From JBBTWV01 sp038062615 (GTDB taxonomy: Bacteria; Patescibacteriota; Gracilibacteria; UBA1369; UM-FILTER-53-11), in contig JBBTWV010000055.1 of assembly GCA_038062615.1 (NCBI GenBank), forward strand, positions 1 through 8,119: a stretch of 8,119 nucleotides of DNA, in the 5' to 3' direction. Position numbers and translations under genes: made by a program. Position 1 is the first letter of the stretch. Every line of letters starts with the position of its first letter. Below, piece by piece: positions 1 to 6,194 of this stretch. Below the pieces are notes generated by a model that saw nothing but the letters and a program-made list of their open reading frames with translations, did not search any database and was not told the origin of the DNA.

Positions 1-1
1 G

Positions 2-808
2 AGTCAGTTGGTGGCCACTCATGAAGTTCATAAAGATTCCTGGACGCCAGAGAAAGTTTTTGAAAATGCAGGCGAAAACGACATTTTTGTGGTGACTTGG
101 GGGCCGCTTGTAGCAGAGCACATAAAGCTTATTCGGCATTATCGTCCCCGTGCACGCATACTTTATTATGCACAGAGTTTTGGATGGAATGTTCGTGTGC
201 CGCGCGGGATTCCCATCGCGTGCGTGAGTCGTTTTGTGATGTCGCAGTGTGCACTTTATGCGCCGGAAAATTTCTGCACCTATATACCTCCGCCGCTAAG
301 TCCTCATTTTAAAATGAAAGATTCGCCGCGTGATATTGATATTTTGGTGCATACGCGCAAGCAAAACAATTATTGTCTCAAACAGCTTCTGCCGGCACTC
401 CAGGCGCAAAATTATAAAATCCAAGTTCTTGATTCTTGGCTTGAGCAAGACCAGCTTGCCGCGCTCTTAAATCGTACGAAAATATTTTTGTATGTAACGG
501 AACTTCACAAAGCGGGTCTTTTCCGGCGTCTGCCGGGCGAAGGTTTTGGTCTTCCCGCGCTGGAGGCGGCAGCGTGTGGCGCCTTAGTGGGAAGCAACTT
601 GCTGGGGGGCGTGACGGATTTTTTAACTCCCGGCGAGAACTGCATCAAACTGCAAAATGGTGACTTGGATTTTGACCTTCGGCAAATAAGCGCAGCACTT
701 AAGCATTTTAACGCGGATGAACTTGATGCTAAAAATATTGCCACGGAATATTCACCCAATGTAATTCAAAAAAAATGGGGCAAACTCTTTGAATCTCTGT
801 GGCGATAG
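2..808 (+). CDS. Glycosyltransferase, GT4-type (GT-B fold), C-terminal part; 5' end outside window
   Basis: The frame is open from the first bases and ends at TAG 806-808, leaving about 268 residues. The second Rossmann-like domain of a GT-B glycosyltransferase is recognisable. Its EGFGLPALE block (codons 539-565) is the EX7E motif that contacts the nucleotide-sugar donor in GT4-type enzymes, followed by an Ala-rich ACGALVG stretch and a TPGENC turn near the C-terminus. The N-terminal acceptor domain is only partly visible (the segment up to IPIACVSRFV). GT4 enzymes are usually 350-400 residues, so the true start probably lies upstream; the TTG at 8 and GTG at 11 are unlikely starts. The family transfers a sugar from an activated donor, commonly for surface polysaccharide or glycolipid assembly in the cytoplasm or at the inner membrane face. 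The donor and acceptor cannot be read from sequence. The EX7E block is almost identical to that of the second glycosyltransferase at 3009-4133, but the two proteins otherwise differ. Confidence 0.85.
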   Translation, partial: SQLVATHEVHKDSWTPEKVFENAGENDIFVVTWGPLVAEHIKLIRHYRPRARILYYAQSFGWNVRVPRGIPIACVSRFVMSQCALYAPENFCTYIPPPLSPHFKMKDSPRDIDILVHTRKQNNYCLKQLLPALQAQNYKIQVLDSWLEQDQLAALLNRTKIFLYVTELHKAGLFRRLPGEGFGLPALEAAACGALVGSNLLGGVTDFLTPGENCIKLQNGDLDFDLRQISAALKHFNADELDAKNIATEYSPNVIQKKWGKLFESLWR

Positions 809-838
809 ATTAAGATGTGCACATTGATGTTTACGCTC

Positions 839-883
839 GACCTCGTTCGGTTGGGACCCACAAGACCCAACCTCACTTCGGTC
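839..883 (+). repeat. Stem-loop in the gap upstream of pepA
   Basis: GGTTGGG (849-855) pairs with CCCAACC (866-872) around a 10-nt loop. An outer GACC (839-842) pairs with GGTC (880-883) across an internal loop. There is no following T-run, so it is a poor intrinsic terminator. It could be a 3' structure for the upstream glycosyltransferase mRNA or part of a pepA leader; the sequence does not decide. Confidence 0.5.
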
Positions 884-910
884 TCGCGGCCGTGCCTCTA
901 TTCTATTAAT

Positions 911-935
911 CGGCATGCCGCCTTAGCGGCAACCG
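911..935 (+). repeat. GC-rich hairpin in the pepA upstream region
   Basis: TGCCGC (916-921) pairs with GCGGCA (926-931) around the tetraloop CTTA. An outer CGG (911-913) pairs with CCG (933-935), giving about 9 bp. It ends 32 nt before the pepA ATG. With the 839-883 stem-loop it makes most of the 159-nt gap (809-967) potentially structured. I see no clear promoter or Shine-Dalgarno sequence in the gap. Confidence 0.5.
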
Positions 936-967
936 TGTGCGGCCCAGTAATTAAAAAATGCTTTTCT

Positions 968-2440
968 ATGAATCTTAACTTCTCAAGAAAATCCAACAAA
1001 AAATCACTCCTTATATATCCCGTTTTTAAAAAGGAGCGAGTGAAGAATGCTGCCATCAATCAAATTTTACAAAGACTCAAGCGTGCAGGAGAATTTGAAG
1101 CCAAAGATGGGCAGCTGTTTTTCCTTTTTGAGAAGGGCAAATCGCTTCCTGGCAAAATTATTTTGCTGGGCCTAGGTGATGCCAAAAAACTTACCGTTGC
1201 CGGAGTGATGTCCGCGTTTGGCGGCGCGGTGAAATCGGCGGCGCATCATGAAGCGAAGTCGGTTTCTGTTGTTATGCCATCGCAACTTCAGGAATATGCC
1301 AAAGTTATTGCTGAGGCCGTGGTATTTGCCAGCTATCAGCCGTCGCGTCTTTATAAGACGGGTAATGCTTTAAAAAAACTTCAAAAGCAGTCTGTTGAGA
1401 ATGTGGAATTTGTGGGTATGGAGAAAAATGAGGAGGCCATGAAGGCCGCTCGTTTGGGATTTTCTACCGCGCAGTTGGTTAACGAAGTTCGCGACTGGGT
1501 AAATGCTCCGCCTAATTTTGCGAATGCGAAATTTTTTGACCAGAAAGCCAAAGAAATCGCCAAGGCCAGCGGTGCCAAACTCACTATTTTACGCAAAAAA
1601 GAACTTACGAAGCTCAACATGGGTGCTTTGCTTGGTGTGAATCGTGGTAGCCCGGATGAGGCGCGTCTTACCATTTTGGATTACACGCCAAAAGGAGCCG
1701 ACCCCAAAGAACCACCCATTGTGCTGGTGGGGAAGGGAATTCTTTTTGATAGCGGCGGTTATAATTTAAAGCCGTCTGGGCACATGGAGGACATGCAGTT
1801 GGACAAAGCCGGAGCCGCTGCGGTAATTGCCGTCATCAAACTTTTGCCTCAGCTCGAAATCAATAAGCGCATTATTGCCGTAGCGCCATTTACCGAAAAT
1901 CTCATTGGGCGTGATGCGCAAAAACCTTCGGAAATTGTAAAAACATATTCGGGTAAAACCATCGAGGTTACCAATACAGATGCTGAGGGTCGCCTTGTTT
2001 TAGGTGACGCCATCGCCTATGCGGTGGACCAGTTTAAACCAAAATATTTGATTGATCTGGCCACGCTCACGGGTGCCTGCATGATTGCGCTGGGACATCG
2101 CTATGCCGGCATCATGGGCAACGATAAAGATCTTATAGATCAGCTGCGTAAGGCTGGTGATGAGGTGGACGAAGCCCTTTGGCCGCTGCCACTCGACAAA
2201 GAGCACACCGAAAAAACAAAGGGATATTATGCCGATCTTTGTAACTCGGATCACGGTTCGGCACGCTACGCGGGAGCTTCTAAGGGTGCCGCGTTTTTGC
2301 AGGAGTTTGTGGGCAAAACCAAGTGGGCGCATTTGGATATTGCTGGTCCGGCCTTTACCGAAGATCCCAAAAAATACGAGCACAAGGGGGCCACGGGATT
2401 TGGGGTGCGGGTTGTGGCACGCTTTTTGGAATCGCTTTAG
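968..2440 (+). CDS. pepA: Leucyl aminopeptidase, peptidase family M17 (cytosol aminopeptidase)
   Basis: Two-metal aminopeptidase that removes N-terminal residues, typically Leu, from peptides in the cytoplasm. The protein is 490 residues from the ATG at 968, matching the usual ~500. An N-terminal domain (about 1-165) precedes the catalytic domain. Visible metal ligands by family pattern are K256 and D261 in GKGILFDSGG, D279 in QLDKAGAAAV, and D338 and E340 in the M17 signature NTDAEGRL (336-343). Catalytic K268 and R342 are present. The D261-to-D279 and D261-to-D338 spacings (18 and 77) equal those in E. coli PepA. The usual DMxGAA around the third ligand reads DKAGAA here, a mild variant. 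The frame is open back to 815, but that stretch is hairpin-rich and unlike the family N-terminus; MNLNFSRKSNKK aligns with normal PepA beginnings, so 968 is preferred. No Shine-Dalgarno sequence precedes it. The stop overlaps the stop of the convergent gene by 4 bp. Confidence 0.95.
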   Translation: MNLNFSRKSNKKSLLIYPVFKKERVKNAAINQILQRLKRAGEFEAKDGQLFFLFEKGKSLPGKIILLGLGDAKKLTVAGVMSAFGGAVKSAAHHEAKSVSVVMPSQLQEYAKVIAEAVVFASYQPSRLYKTGNALKKLQKQSVENVEFVGMEKNEEAMKAARLGFSTAQLVNEVRDWVNAPPNFANAKFFDQKAKEIAKASGAKLTILRKKELTKLNMGALLGVNRGSPDEARLTILDYTPKGADPKEPPIVLVGKGILFDSGGYNLKPSGHMEDMQLDKAGAAAVIAVIKLLPQLEINKRIIAVAPFTENLIGRDAQKPSEIVKTYSGKTIEVTNTDAEGRLVLGDAIAYAVDQFKPKYLIDLATLTGACMIALGHRYAGIMGNDKDLIDQLRKAGDEVDEALWPLPLDKEHTEKTKGYYADLCNSDHGSARYAGASKGAAFLQEFVGKTKWAHLDIAGPAFTEDPKKYEHKGATGFGVRVVARFLESL

Positions 2441-2922
2441 CCACAGTGCACGCAATCATCCTGCTGCATTTTTTTGGCGTACGGTTTGAGGAGTAATATT
2501 TTATACACTGGCAAAGAGTCACTAAAATTCCAGTATAAGCAGCCCTTTTCGTTGCCTTCATTGCAGCTGAACCCAAGAATTTTAAGTGTACGGCGAAGCT
2601 GCTTGTCATTTTTGGCGCTTTTTTTAAGGCGCAAAATGGATCCCAATGGATAGGTCTCGTCTTCGCTTCCAAAAAATTCCCCAAGGCGTTCTTCTCCGCA
2701 ATCATCAGCTGTAAAAAGCTGGCCGAGCCAGTTGAGATGTTTGTATTTTGGAGCTACTGGAAATCTTGTTCCTCCTATTTCCTCACGTTCAATGGGTGCT
2801 CCTACACATACATTAGGGTAGGCGCTTCCTTCAAATGCATCTGCTACCGCAAAAACCTGGAGTGGAAAAATCGCAAGAATTCCAAAGAAAATAACGAAAC
2901 AGAGGTGAAGTATTTTTTTCAT
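2437..2922 (-). CDS. Small secreted cysteine-containing protein of unknown function
   Basis: 161 residues and no family I recognise. The N-terminus has two lysines, a long hydrophobic core (about 5-24) and a VFA or ADA cleavage site near 25-29, a standard Sec signal peptide; there is no lipobox. The predicted mature part has six cysteines (39, 75, 120, 128, 157, 160), enough for three disulfides, with the last two forming a CVHC ending just before the terminal Gly. An even cysteine count in an exported protein fits an oxidised extracytoplasmic fold, though the CxxC could instead bind metal or be redox active. The gene is convergent with pepA (4-bp stop overlap) and divergent from the glycosyltransferase at 3009. 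The signal peptide fixes the ATG at 2922. No Shine-Dalgarno sequence or convincing promoter is visible upstream. Confidence 0.75.
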   Translation of the reverse strand: MKKILHLCFVIFFGILAIFPLQVFAVADAFEGSAYPNVCVGAPIEREEIGGTRFPVAPKYKHLNWLGQLFTADDCGEERLGEFFGSEDETYPLGSILRLKKSAKNDKQLRRTLKILGFSCNEGNEKGCLYWNFSDSLPVYKILLLKPYAKKMQQDDCVHCG

Positions 2923-2973
2923 AAATGAACAGAGTTAAGAAGTCGCTTGAATGTTACACTGTCCATCACCAAC

Positions 2974-3002
2974 TGTACATGCATGTGGGGAAGGGATATT
3001 TT
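2974..3002 (+). promoter_or_regulatory. Candidate promoter for the glycosyltransferase-DUF721 unit
   Basis: TGTACA (2974-2979) and TATTTT (2997-3002), each 4 of 6 matches to consensus, are separated by exactly 17 bp. Six bases follow before the ATG at 3009, the same -10 to ATG spacing seen at 8020 and 8078. Transcription would then begin at or next to the start codon. The boxes are weak individually; the spacing is the main support. A G-rich AAGGGA lies in the spacer, 13 nt from the ATG, rather far for a ribosome binding site. Confidence 0.35.
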
Positions 3003-3008
3003 ACATCC

Positions 3009-4133
3009 ATGCGAATCGGCATTGACGCCCGCCTTTACAGTAGCGCTTTCACCGGCATTGGCCGGTATGTTTACGAACTTATTGATGAGCTCCTTAAGCT
3101 GGATCAAAAAAATCAGTACGTGCTTTTTTTCAATCGGCCTAATTATGAGGAATATAGAATTCCGAACAAGAGAGTTCAAAAAATATTTGCCGATGCGCCG
3201 CACTATTCTTTTGCCGAGCAGTGGAAGTTTTGGCGGCAGTTAGAAAATGCCAAATTGGACCTCATGCATTTTACGCATTTTAATGCGCCGCTTTTGTATC
3301 GCCGTCCAAGCGTTGTTACCATCCACGATCTCACCCTCAATTTTTACCCTGGCAAAAAAATGAATCGCTGGTATATGCGCGCGGGATACCACCTTATTAT
3401 TAATTCCATTGTACGACGTGCCCAAAAAATTATTGCCGTTTCGGAGCATACGAAGGGTGATGTCGTTCGCTATCTAAAGGCTGATCCGCAAAAAATTAAG
3501 GTGATTCATGAAGGGGCGAATCCGCAGTTTCATCGCATCGCGGATCAGCATTTGATTCAAAAATTTTTGCATCGTATGGGTCTGGGGAAGCCCTACGTCC
3601 TTTATACGGGCGTTTGGCGGAGTCACAAAAATCTCGTGAATTTAATAAAGGCATTTGGAATCCTTAAACGAAAATTTCATTTTGATGGACAGTTGGTGAT
3701 TACCGGAAAGGAAGATCCGTGGTACCCGGAAGTGAAAGAAACGGTGCGCCTTGAGCATCTTGAAGGCGAGGTGCGATTTACGGGACTGGTGCCGGATGAG
3801 GATTTGGTGCTCCTTTATAACGGGGCACTTTTGTATGCACTGCCGTCATTTTATGAAGGATTTGGATTGCCGGCGTTGGAGGCTTTTGCCTGTGGAATTC
3901 CGGTGTGCGCTTCGCAAACATCCAGCTTGCCAGAAGTATGCGGAAAAGATAACGCCCTCTTTTTTAATCCGCAAGATCCGCATGATATGGCAGAAAAAAT
4001 GGCGAGCCTCTGCCAAAATTCACAGTTGAGAGAAAAACTTATAGTGCGAGGCCTAAATCGGCTTAAAGATTTTTCTTGGCAGCGCATGGCTCGCCAAACT
4101 TTAGAGGTTTATAATGAGGCCCTGCAAATGTAA
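3009..4133 (+). CDS. Glycosyltransferase family 4 (GT-B fold), complete
   Basis: 374 residues. It starts MRIGIDARL and continues TGIGRYVYEL (15-24), the classic N-terminal GT4 opening with the glycine-rich acceptor-side loop. VVTIHDLTL (102-110) and IIAVSEHTKGDV (141-152) are conserved in the first domain. YTGVWRSHKNL (199-209) opens the second domain, LVITGKED (229-236) follows, and EGFGLPALE (283-291) is the EX7E donor-binding motif, with SSLPEVCG just after. The enzyme should transfer a sugar from a nucleotide-sugar donor with retention of configuration, probably onto a surface-glycan or lipid-linked acceptor; relatives include mannosyl- and rhamnosyltransferases, and the exact substrate is not readable. 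The frame extends upstream to 2925, but those 28 residues precede the family's normal start. No membrane segment is evident. An 8-nt gap leads to the DUF721 gene, suggesting co-transcription. Confidence 0.93.
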   Translation: MRIGIDARLYSSAFTGIGRYVYELIDELLKLDQKNQYVLFFNRPNYEEYRIPNKRVQKIFADAPHYSFAEQWKFWRQLENAKLDLMHFTHFNAPLLYRRPSVVTIHDLTLNFYPGKKMNRWYMRAGYHLIINSIVRRAQKIIAVSEHTKGDVVRYLKADPQKIKVIHEGANPQFHRIADQHLIQKFLHRMGLGKPYVLYTGVWRSHKNLVNLIKAFGILKRKFHFDGQLVITGKEDPWYPEVKETVRLEHLEGEVRFTGLVPDEDLVLLYNGALLYALPSFYEGFGLPALEAFACGIPVCASQTSSLPEVCGKDNALFFNPQDPHDMAEKMASLCQNSQLREKLIVRGLNRLKDFSWQRMARQTLEVYNEALQM

Positions 4134-4141
4134 TCCCTTTT

Positions 4142-4465
4142 ATGTACATCTCCTTCCAAAAAATCATTCCTAAGGCCCTCGTCCATCTGGGCATCAAACG
4201 CGAAAGCAGCGCGGCGTTGATTTGTGAAAAGTATCGCAAGTGTGCGGAAAAAATAGTTCATAAAGAAGCCCTTTTGCACACCTTCCCTAAATTTTACAGA
4301 AATAAAATTCTTACTATTGCCGTAGAAAATTCTGTTTGGGCCGCGCAGGTGGCTAAGCAAAAAATGGCTCTTATGGAAGCCATAAATTCCTCACTCGGTG
4401 GGCCAAAATCAGTGGAAAATATTAGGACGCAGGTAGTGCCAAGGGAGATGTTTAAAGCTACTTAG
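4142..4465 (+). CDS. DUF721 / DciA-like protein, putative replicative helicase loader
   Basis: 107 residues, close to a bare DUF721 domain. The recognisable core is LTIAVENSVWAAQVAKQKMALMEAIN-type sequence (about residues 59-84), then the SSLGG and ENIRTQV ending, which matches the family pattern of a V-x-V-x-x-S-x-W-A strand-helix followed by LG...V..I. The region before it has a helix-rich LICEKYRKCAEKIV stretch. Characterised members (DciA) interact with the DnaB replicative helicase and act in its loading at the origin; applying that here is family inference. The gene sits 8 nt after the glycosyltransferase, with no functional link evident. Its TAG overlaps the stop of the convergent gene by 8 bp. 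TGTAAT, 7 nt before the ATG, resembles a -10 box but lacks a good -35. No Shine-Dalgarno sequence is seen. Confidence 0.75.
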   Translation: MYISFQKIIPKALVHLGIKRESSAALICEKYRKCAEKIVHKEALLHTFPKFYRNKILTIAVENSVWAAQVAKQKMALMEAINSSLGGPKSVENIRTQVVPREMFKAT

Positions 4466-5618
4466 GCTCAGGAGACGATTGCCTTATACAACCAAAAATC
4501 GCAACAGGAAGCGTCGTCGCAAGAACATTAAAATCTCTATCAATAAGTGCTTCGTGTTGCTCTCTCGGTGGCACTACGTTGTTTGCTGTGTAAAGTGGTT
4601 CAGATATGCCAGCCGATGCGTCAAATGAAACGCGATAAACAATTTTCGGTTTTTGTTGATCAACGAATGATTGATCATTCTCAACCGTTGGTACTCCCCT
4701 ATCTTTAACAAAGCGGTATATCGCGGTATTTACTTCACGATGGTCCGCTGTTTTTGCCACAGCGCTTGATTTATCTATTTTCCACATCCACCAGCATGTC
4801 TTAGCTTCCACAAATCGTATAGTTGCCAGCACTGCTTCAGAAAGATGATAGAGCGGGAGTTCAGGAGACGGCATGTCCTCGTCCACATGTCCCTTTCCAT
4901 CATCGGTTGGCGGCGGCGAACCCAGCTGTCTTAATAACTCTGGTGGCACAGTTTCAATGGGTACAAGTACATACTCTTGCGGAGGTGTAGCCTGCGGTGG
5001 CGGAAGTGTGGCGGCCGATTGCGGGGCATTTTTTTTAAGAGGAATGATTCTTCGTGAGCTAAAAACAAACCAGTCTTCTGCTGGAGCTTCATCAGCCTTA
5101 TCGCTCATGATCTCGTGGTAGGTAACGGTTATCCATACCGCTCCGTAGCTTTGAAGTTCTTCATTCCACACGATCATATTAAACATAAACTCCTTTTTGG
5201 CTGGCATGTGCGGGCCTTCGTAGGATCCGTTTAGACTCAGCGCATAAGGATCGCCCTGCTTTTTTTCGCCACCATCTCCGCTTAAGAAATTGTGTCGCTC
5301 CAATTCTGGAACATCAATGATGAGTGATGCCGAAACTGCCGGATCCATGTCGGCGCGCTCGCCAACAATTTTCCATTCCTCGGGCAGAATCCGTGCAAGA
5401 TAATTCAGCGCCGAAGTTTTTGCTGAACTGCGTAAAACTTCTTCACGGGTATGCCGCGTGGCGGTTTCAACAACATCTGTGGATGGTTCCTCAAATTCCG
5501 ATCCTCGGTAGATCTGGCCCTCTTGGTCAATGTCATTGGGCATTTGGGCGCTTACTTGAGGGGTAAGTGCCGTGCTTACAACTGTGGCCGCTACAATAAT
5601 GGAGTCGAGATGTCGCAT
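4458..5618 (-). CDS. Large exported protein of unknown function
   Basis: 386 residues, not matching any family I recognise. The N-terminus is a short signal peptide: basic MRH, hydrophobic IIVAATVVSTAL, then QVSA with likely cleavage after A24. The mature protein appears two-part. An N-terminal region (about 50-196) includes FMFNMIVWNEE and GAVWITVTYHE strands. A Pro-rich linker (about 204-255, with PPPQATPP and SPPPTDD) follows. A C-terminal region (about 256-386) has a Trp cluster CWWMWKID (275-282). Only two cysteines (275, 377) are present. There is no second membrane helix, anchor or sortase motif, so it is probably released or periplasm-like in location. A near-leaderless consensus promoter lies immediately upstream, and no alternative in-frame ATG would keep the signal peptide. 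It overlaps the convergent DUF721 gene by 8 bp. Function is unknown. Confidence 0.75.
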   Translation of the reverse strand: MRHLDSIIVAATVVSTALTPQVSAQMPNDIDQEGQIYRGSEFEEPSTDVVETATRHTREEVLRSSAKTSALNYLARILPEEWKIVGERADMDPAVSASLIIDVPELERHNFLSGDGGEKKQGDPYALSLNGSYEGPHMPAKKEFMFNMIVWNEELQSYGAVWITVTYHEIMSDKADEAPAEDWFVFSSRRIIPLKKNAPQSAATLPPPQATPPQEYVLVPIETVPPELLRQLGSPPPTDDGKGHVDEDMPSPELPLYHLSEAVLATIRFVEAKTCWWMWKIDKSSAVAKTADHREVNTAIYRFVKDRGVPTVENDQSFVDQQKPKIVYRVSFDASAGISEPLYTANNVVPPREQHEALIDRDFNVLATTLPVAIFGCIRQSSPEPK

Positions 5619-5628
5619 AAGGATGGCG

Positions 5629-5656
5629 ATTATATATCGTCCCTATAAAATGTCAA
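5629..5656 (-). promoter_or_regulatory. Perfect-consensus sigma70-type promoter for the exported protein gene
   Basis: Read on the minus strand, TTGACA (5656-5651) and TATAAT (5634-5629) are both 6 of 6 matches, separated by 16 bp. The -10 ends 10 nt before the ATG at 5618, so initiation about 7 nt downstream gives a leader of only some 3-4 nt and no room for a Shine-Dalgarno sequence. This is the strongest promoter-like sequence in the window. Confidence 0.8.
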
Positions 5657-5660
5657 GCTC

Positions 5661-5674
5661 CTGCTTAAAAGCAG
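5661..5674. promoter_or_regulatory. Operator-like dyad between the divergent promoters
   Basis: CTGCTT-AA-AAGCAG is a perfect 6-bp inverted repeat with a 2-bp centre. It occupies the 19-bp gap between the -35 box of the minus-strand promoter (ends 5656) and that of the rpsP promoter (begins 5676), with its centre (5667.5) close to the midpoint. Its placement fits a dimeric regulator acting on both genes; no regulator gene is identifiable nearby. Confidence 0.4.
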
Positions 5675-5675
5675 A

Positions 5676-5705
5676 TTGACTTTAAGGCTAGCCCAAGGCT
5701 AAAAT
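5676..5705 (+). promoter_or_regulatory. Promoter of the rpsP-khpA operon
   Basis: TTGACT (5676-5681, 5 of 6) and TAAAAT (5700-5705, 5 of 6) are separated by 18 bp. The expected start is near 5712, giving a leader of about 60 nt. The spacer contains two exact copies of AAGGCTA (5684-5690 and 5695-5701) with an 11-bp period, the second overlapping the -10 box. Confidence 0.7.
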
Positions 5706-5722
5706 CCTTTTGCTTATTAGGT

Positions 5723-5738
5723 TGCGCCATATGGCGCA
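5723..5738 (+). promoter_or_regulatory. Perfect 16-bp palindrome in the rpsP leader
   Basis: TGCGCCATATGGCGCA reads identically on both strands and can form a stem of TGCGCC/GGCGCA with an ATAT loop in the mRNA. It lies just after the predicted start and is followed by ATTAATTTCTT, which is only weakly U-rich. Possible roles are an attenuator, a protein-binding hairpin or a DNA operator. None is proven by sequence. Confidence 0.4.
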
Positions 5739-5748
5739 TTAATTTCTT

Positions 5749-5771
5749 AGCCTCACTGAGGTTCGGCCTCT
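5749..5771 (+). promoter_or_regulatory. rpsP Shine-Dalgarno sequence flanked by two complementary CCTC arms
   Basis: GAGG (5758-5761) is a fair Shine-Dalgarno sequence 10 nt before the rpsP ATG. CCTC occurs on both sides, at 5751-5754 and 5767-5770. The GAGG can therefore pair upstream (loop ACT, extendable to about 6 bp with a G-U) or downstream (loop TTCGG), two mutually exclusive small hairpins that would both mask the ribosome binding site. Confidence 0.45.
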
Positions 5772-6149
5772 ATGTTGAGAATCAGATTTTCTAGAACTGG
5801 AAAGGTAGGCCAACCGAGCTTCCGAATTGTGGTAGCCGAGAACCGCGCACCGGTAAAAGGGCGCTATCTTGAGATGGTTGGGCACTACATGTCGGCTCGC
5901 AAGCCTAAAGTGATGGAGCTTAAAAAAGAGCGAATTACCTATTGGATTAGCAAAGGAGCTATTCCAACGGATACCGCTGCTGCGCTTTTTAAGAAAGAAG
6001 GCATGCCAAATATGGAGAAGTACTTACGTCCTCGCAATCGCGCAAGAAAGGTGAAAGGTGAGGAAGTTGCCGAAGCAACCGCGGCTCCAGCTAAAGCAGC
6101 GCCACCCGTAGCTACACCCGCACCTGCCGCCGAAAAATCACCTGCATAA
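5772..6149 (+). CDS. rpsP: 30S ribosomal protein S16 (bS16) with extended Ala/Pro-rich tail
   Basis: A 125-residue protein of the small ribosomal subunit that binds 16S rRNA and aids 30S assembly. The N-terminus MLRIRFSRTGKVGQPSFRIV is the diagnostic S16 block, followed by VVAENRAP and by ISKGAIPTDTAAALFKKEG (60-78), the conserved C-terminal part of the core. The core ends near residue 95. Beyond it is a low-complexity tail of about 30 residues rich in Ala, Pro and Lys (97-125), longer than in the 80-90-residue model-organism proteins; such tails are probably disordered. The start is secure because the family begins exactly at this Met, and the GAGG at 5758 is well placed. khpA follows after 45 nt, an arrangement seen in many bacteria (rpsP-khpA-rimM-trmD), but rimM and trmD are absent here. 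Confidence 0.97.
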   Translation: MLRIRFSRTGKVGQPSFRIVVAENRAPVKGRYLEMVGHYMSARKPKVMELKKERITYWISKGAIPTDTAAALFKKEGMPNMEKYLRPRNRARKVKGEEVAEATAAPAKAAPPVATPAPAAEKSPA

Positions 6150-6194
6150 CGGCCAGGCCTATCCGAAGCCGTCAATCCCTAATCCTCTTCCCTC

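Noticed and set aside
815..967. N-terminal 51-residue extension of PepA
   Set aside because: The extension overlaps hairpin-rich DNA, resembles no M17 N-terminus, and the protein aligns with its family from Met at 968.
2157..2489. Long alternative-frame ORFs inside pepA and other genes
   Set aside because: They overlap well-supported genes and show no domain, signal or start-site support.
2925..3008. 28-residue N-terminal extension of the second glycosyltransferase
   Set aside because: GT4 proteins typically begin at the MRIGIDAR block, and the candidate promoter lies inside this stretch.
849..5771. Possible shared repeat between the pepA and rpsP upstream regions (AACCTCA, ATTAAT and a GC palindrome in both, opposite orientation)
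   Set aside because: The shared words are short, the spacing differs, and no continuous alignment holds.
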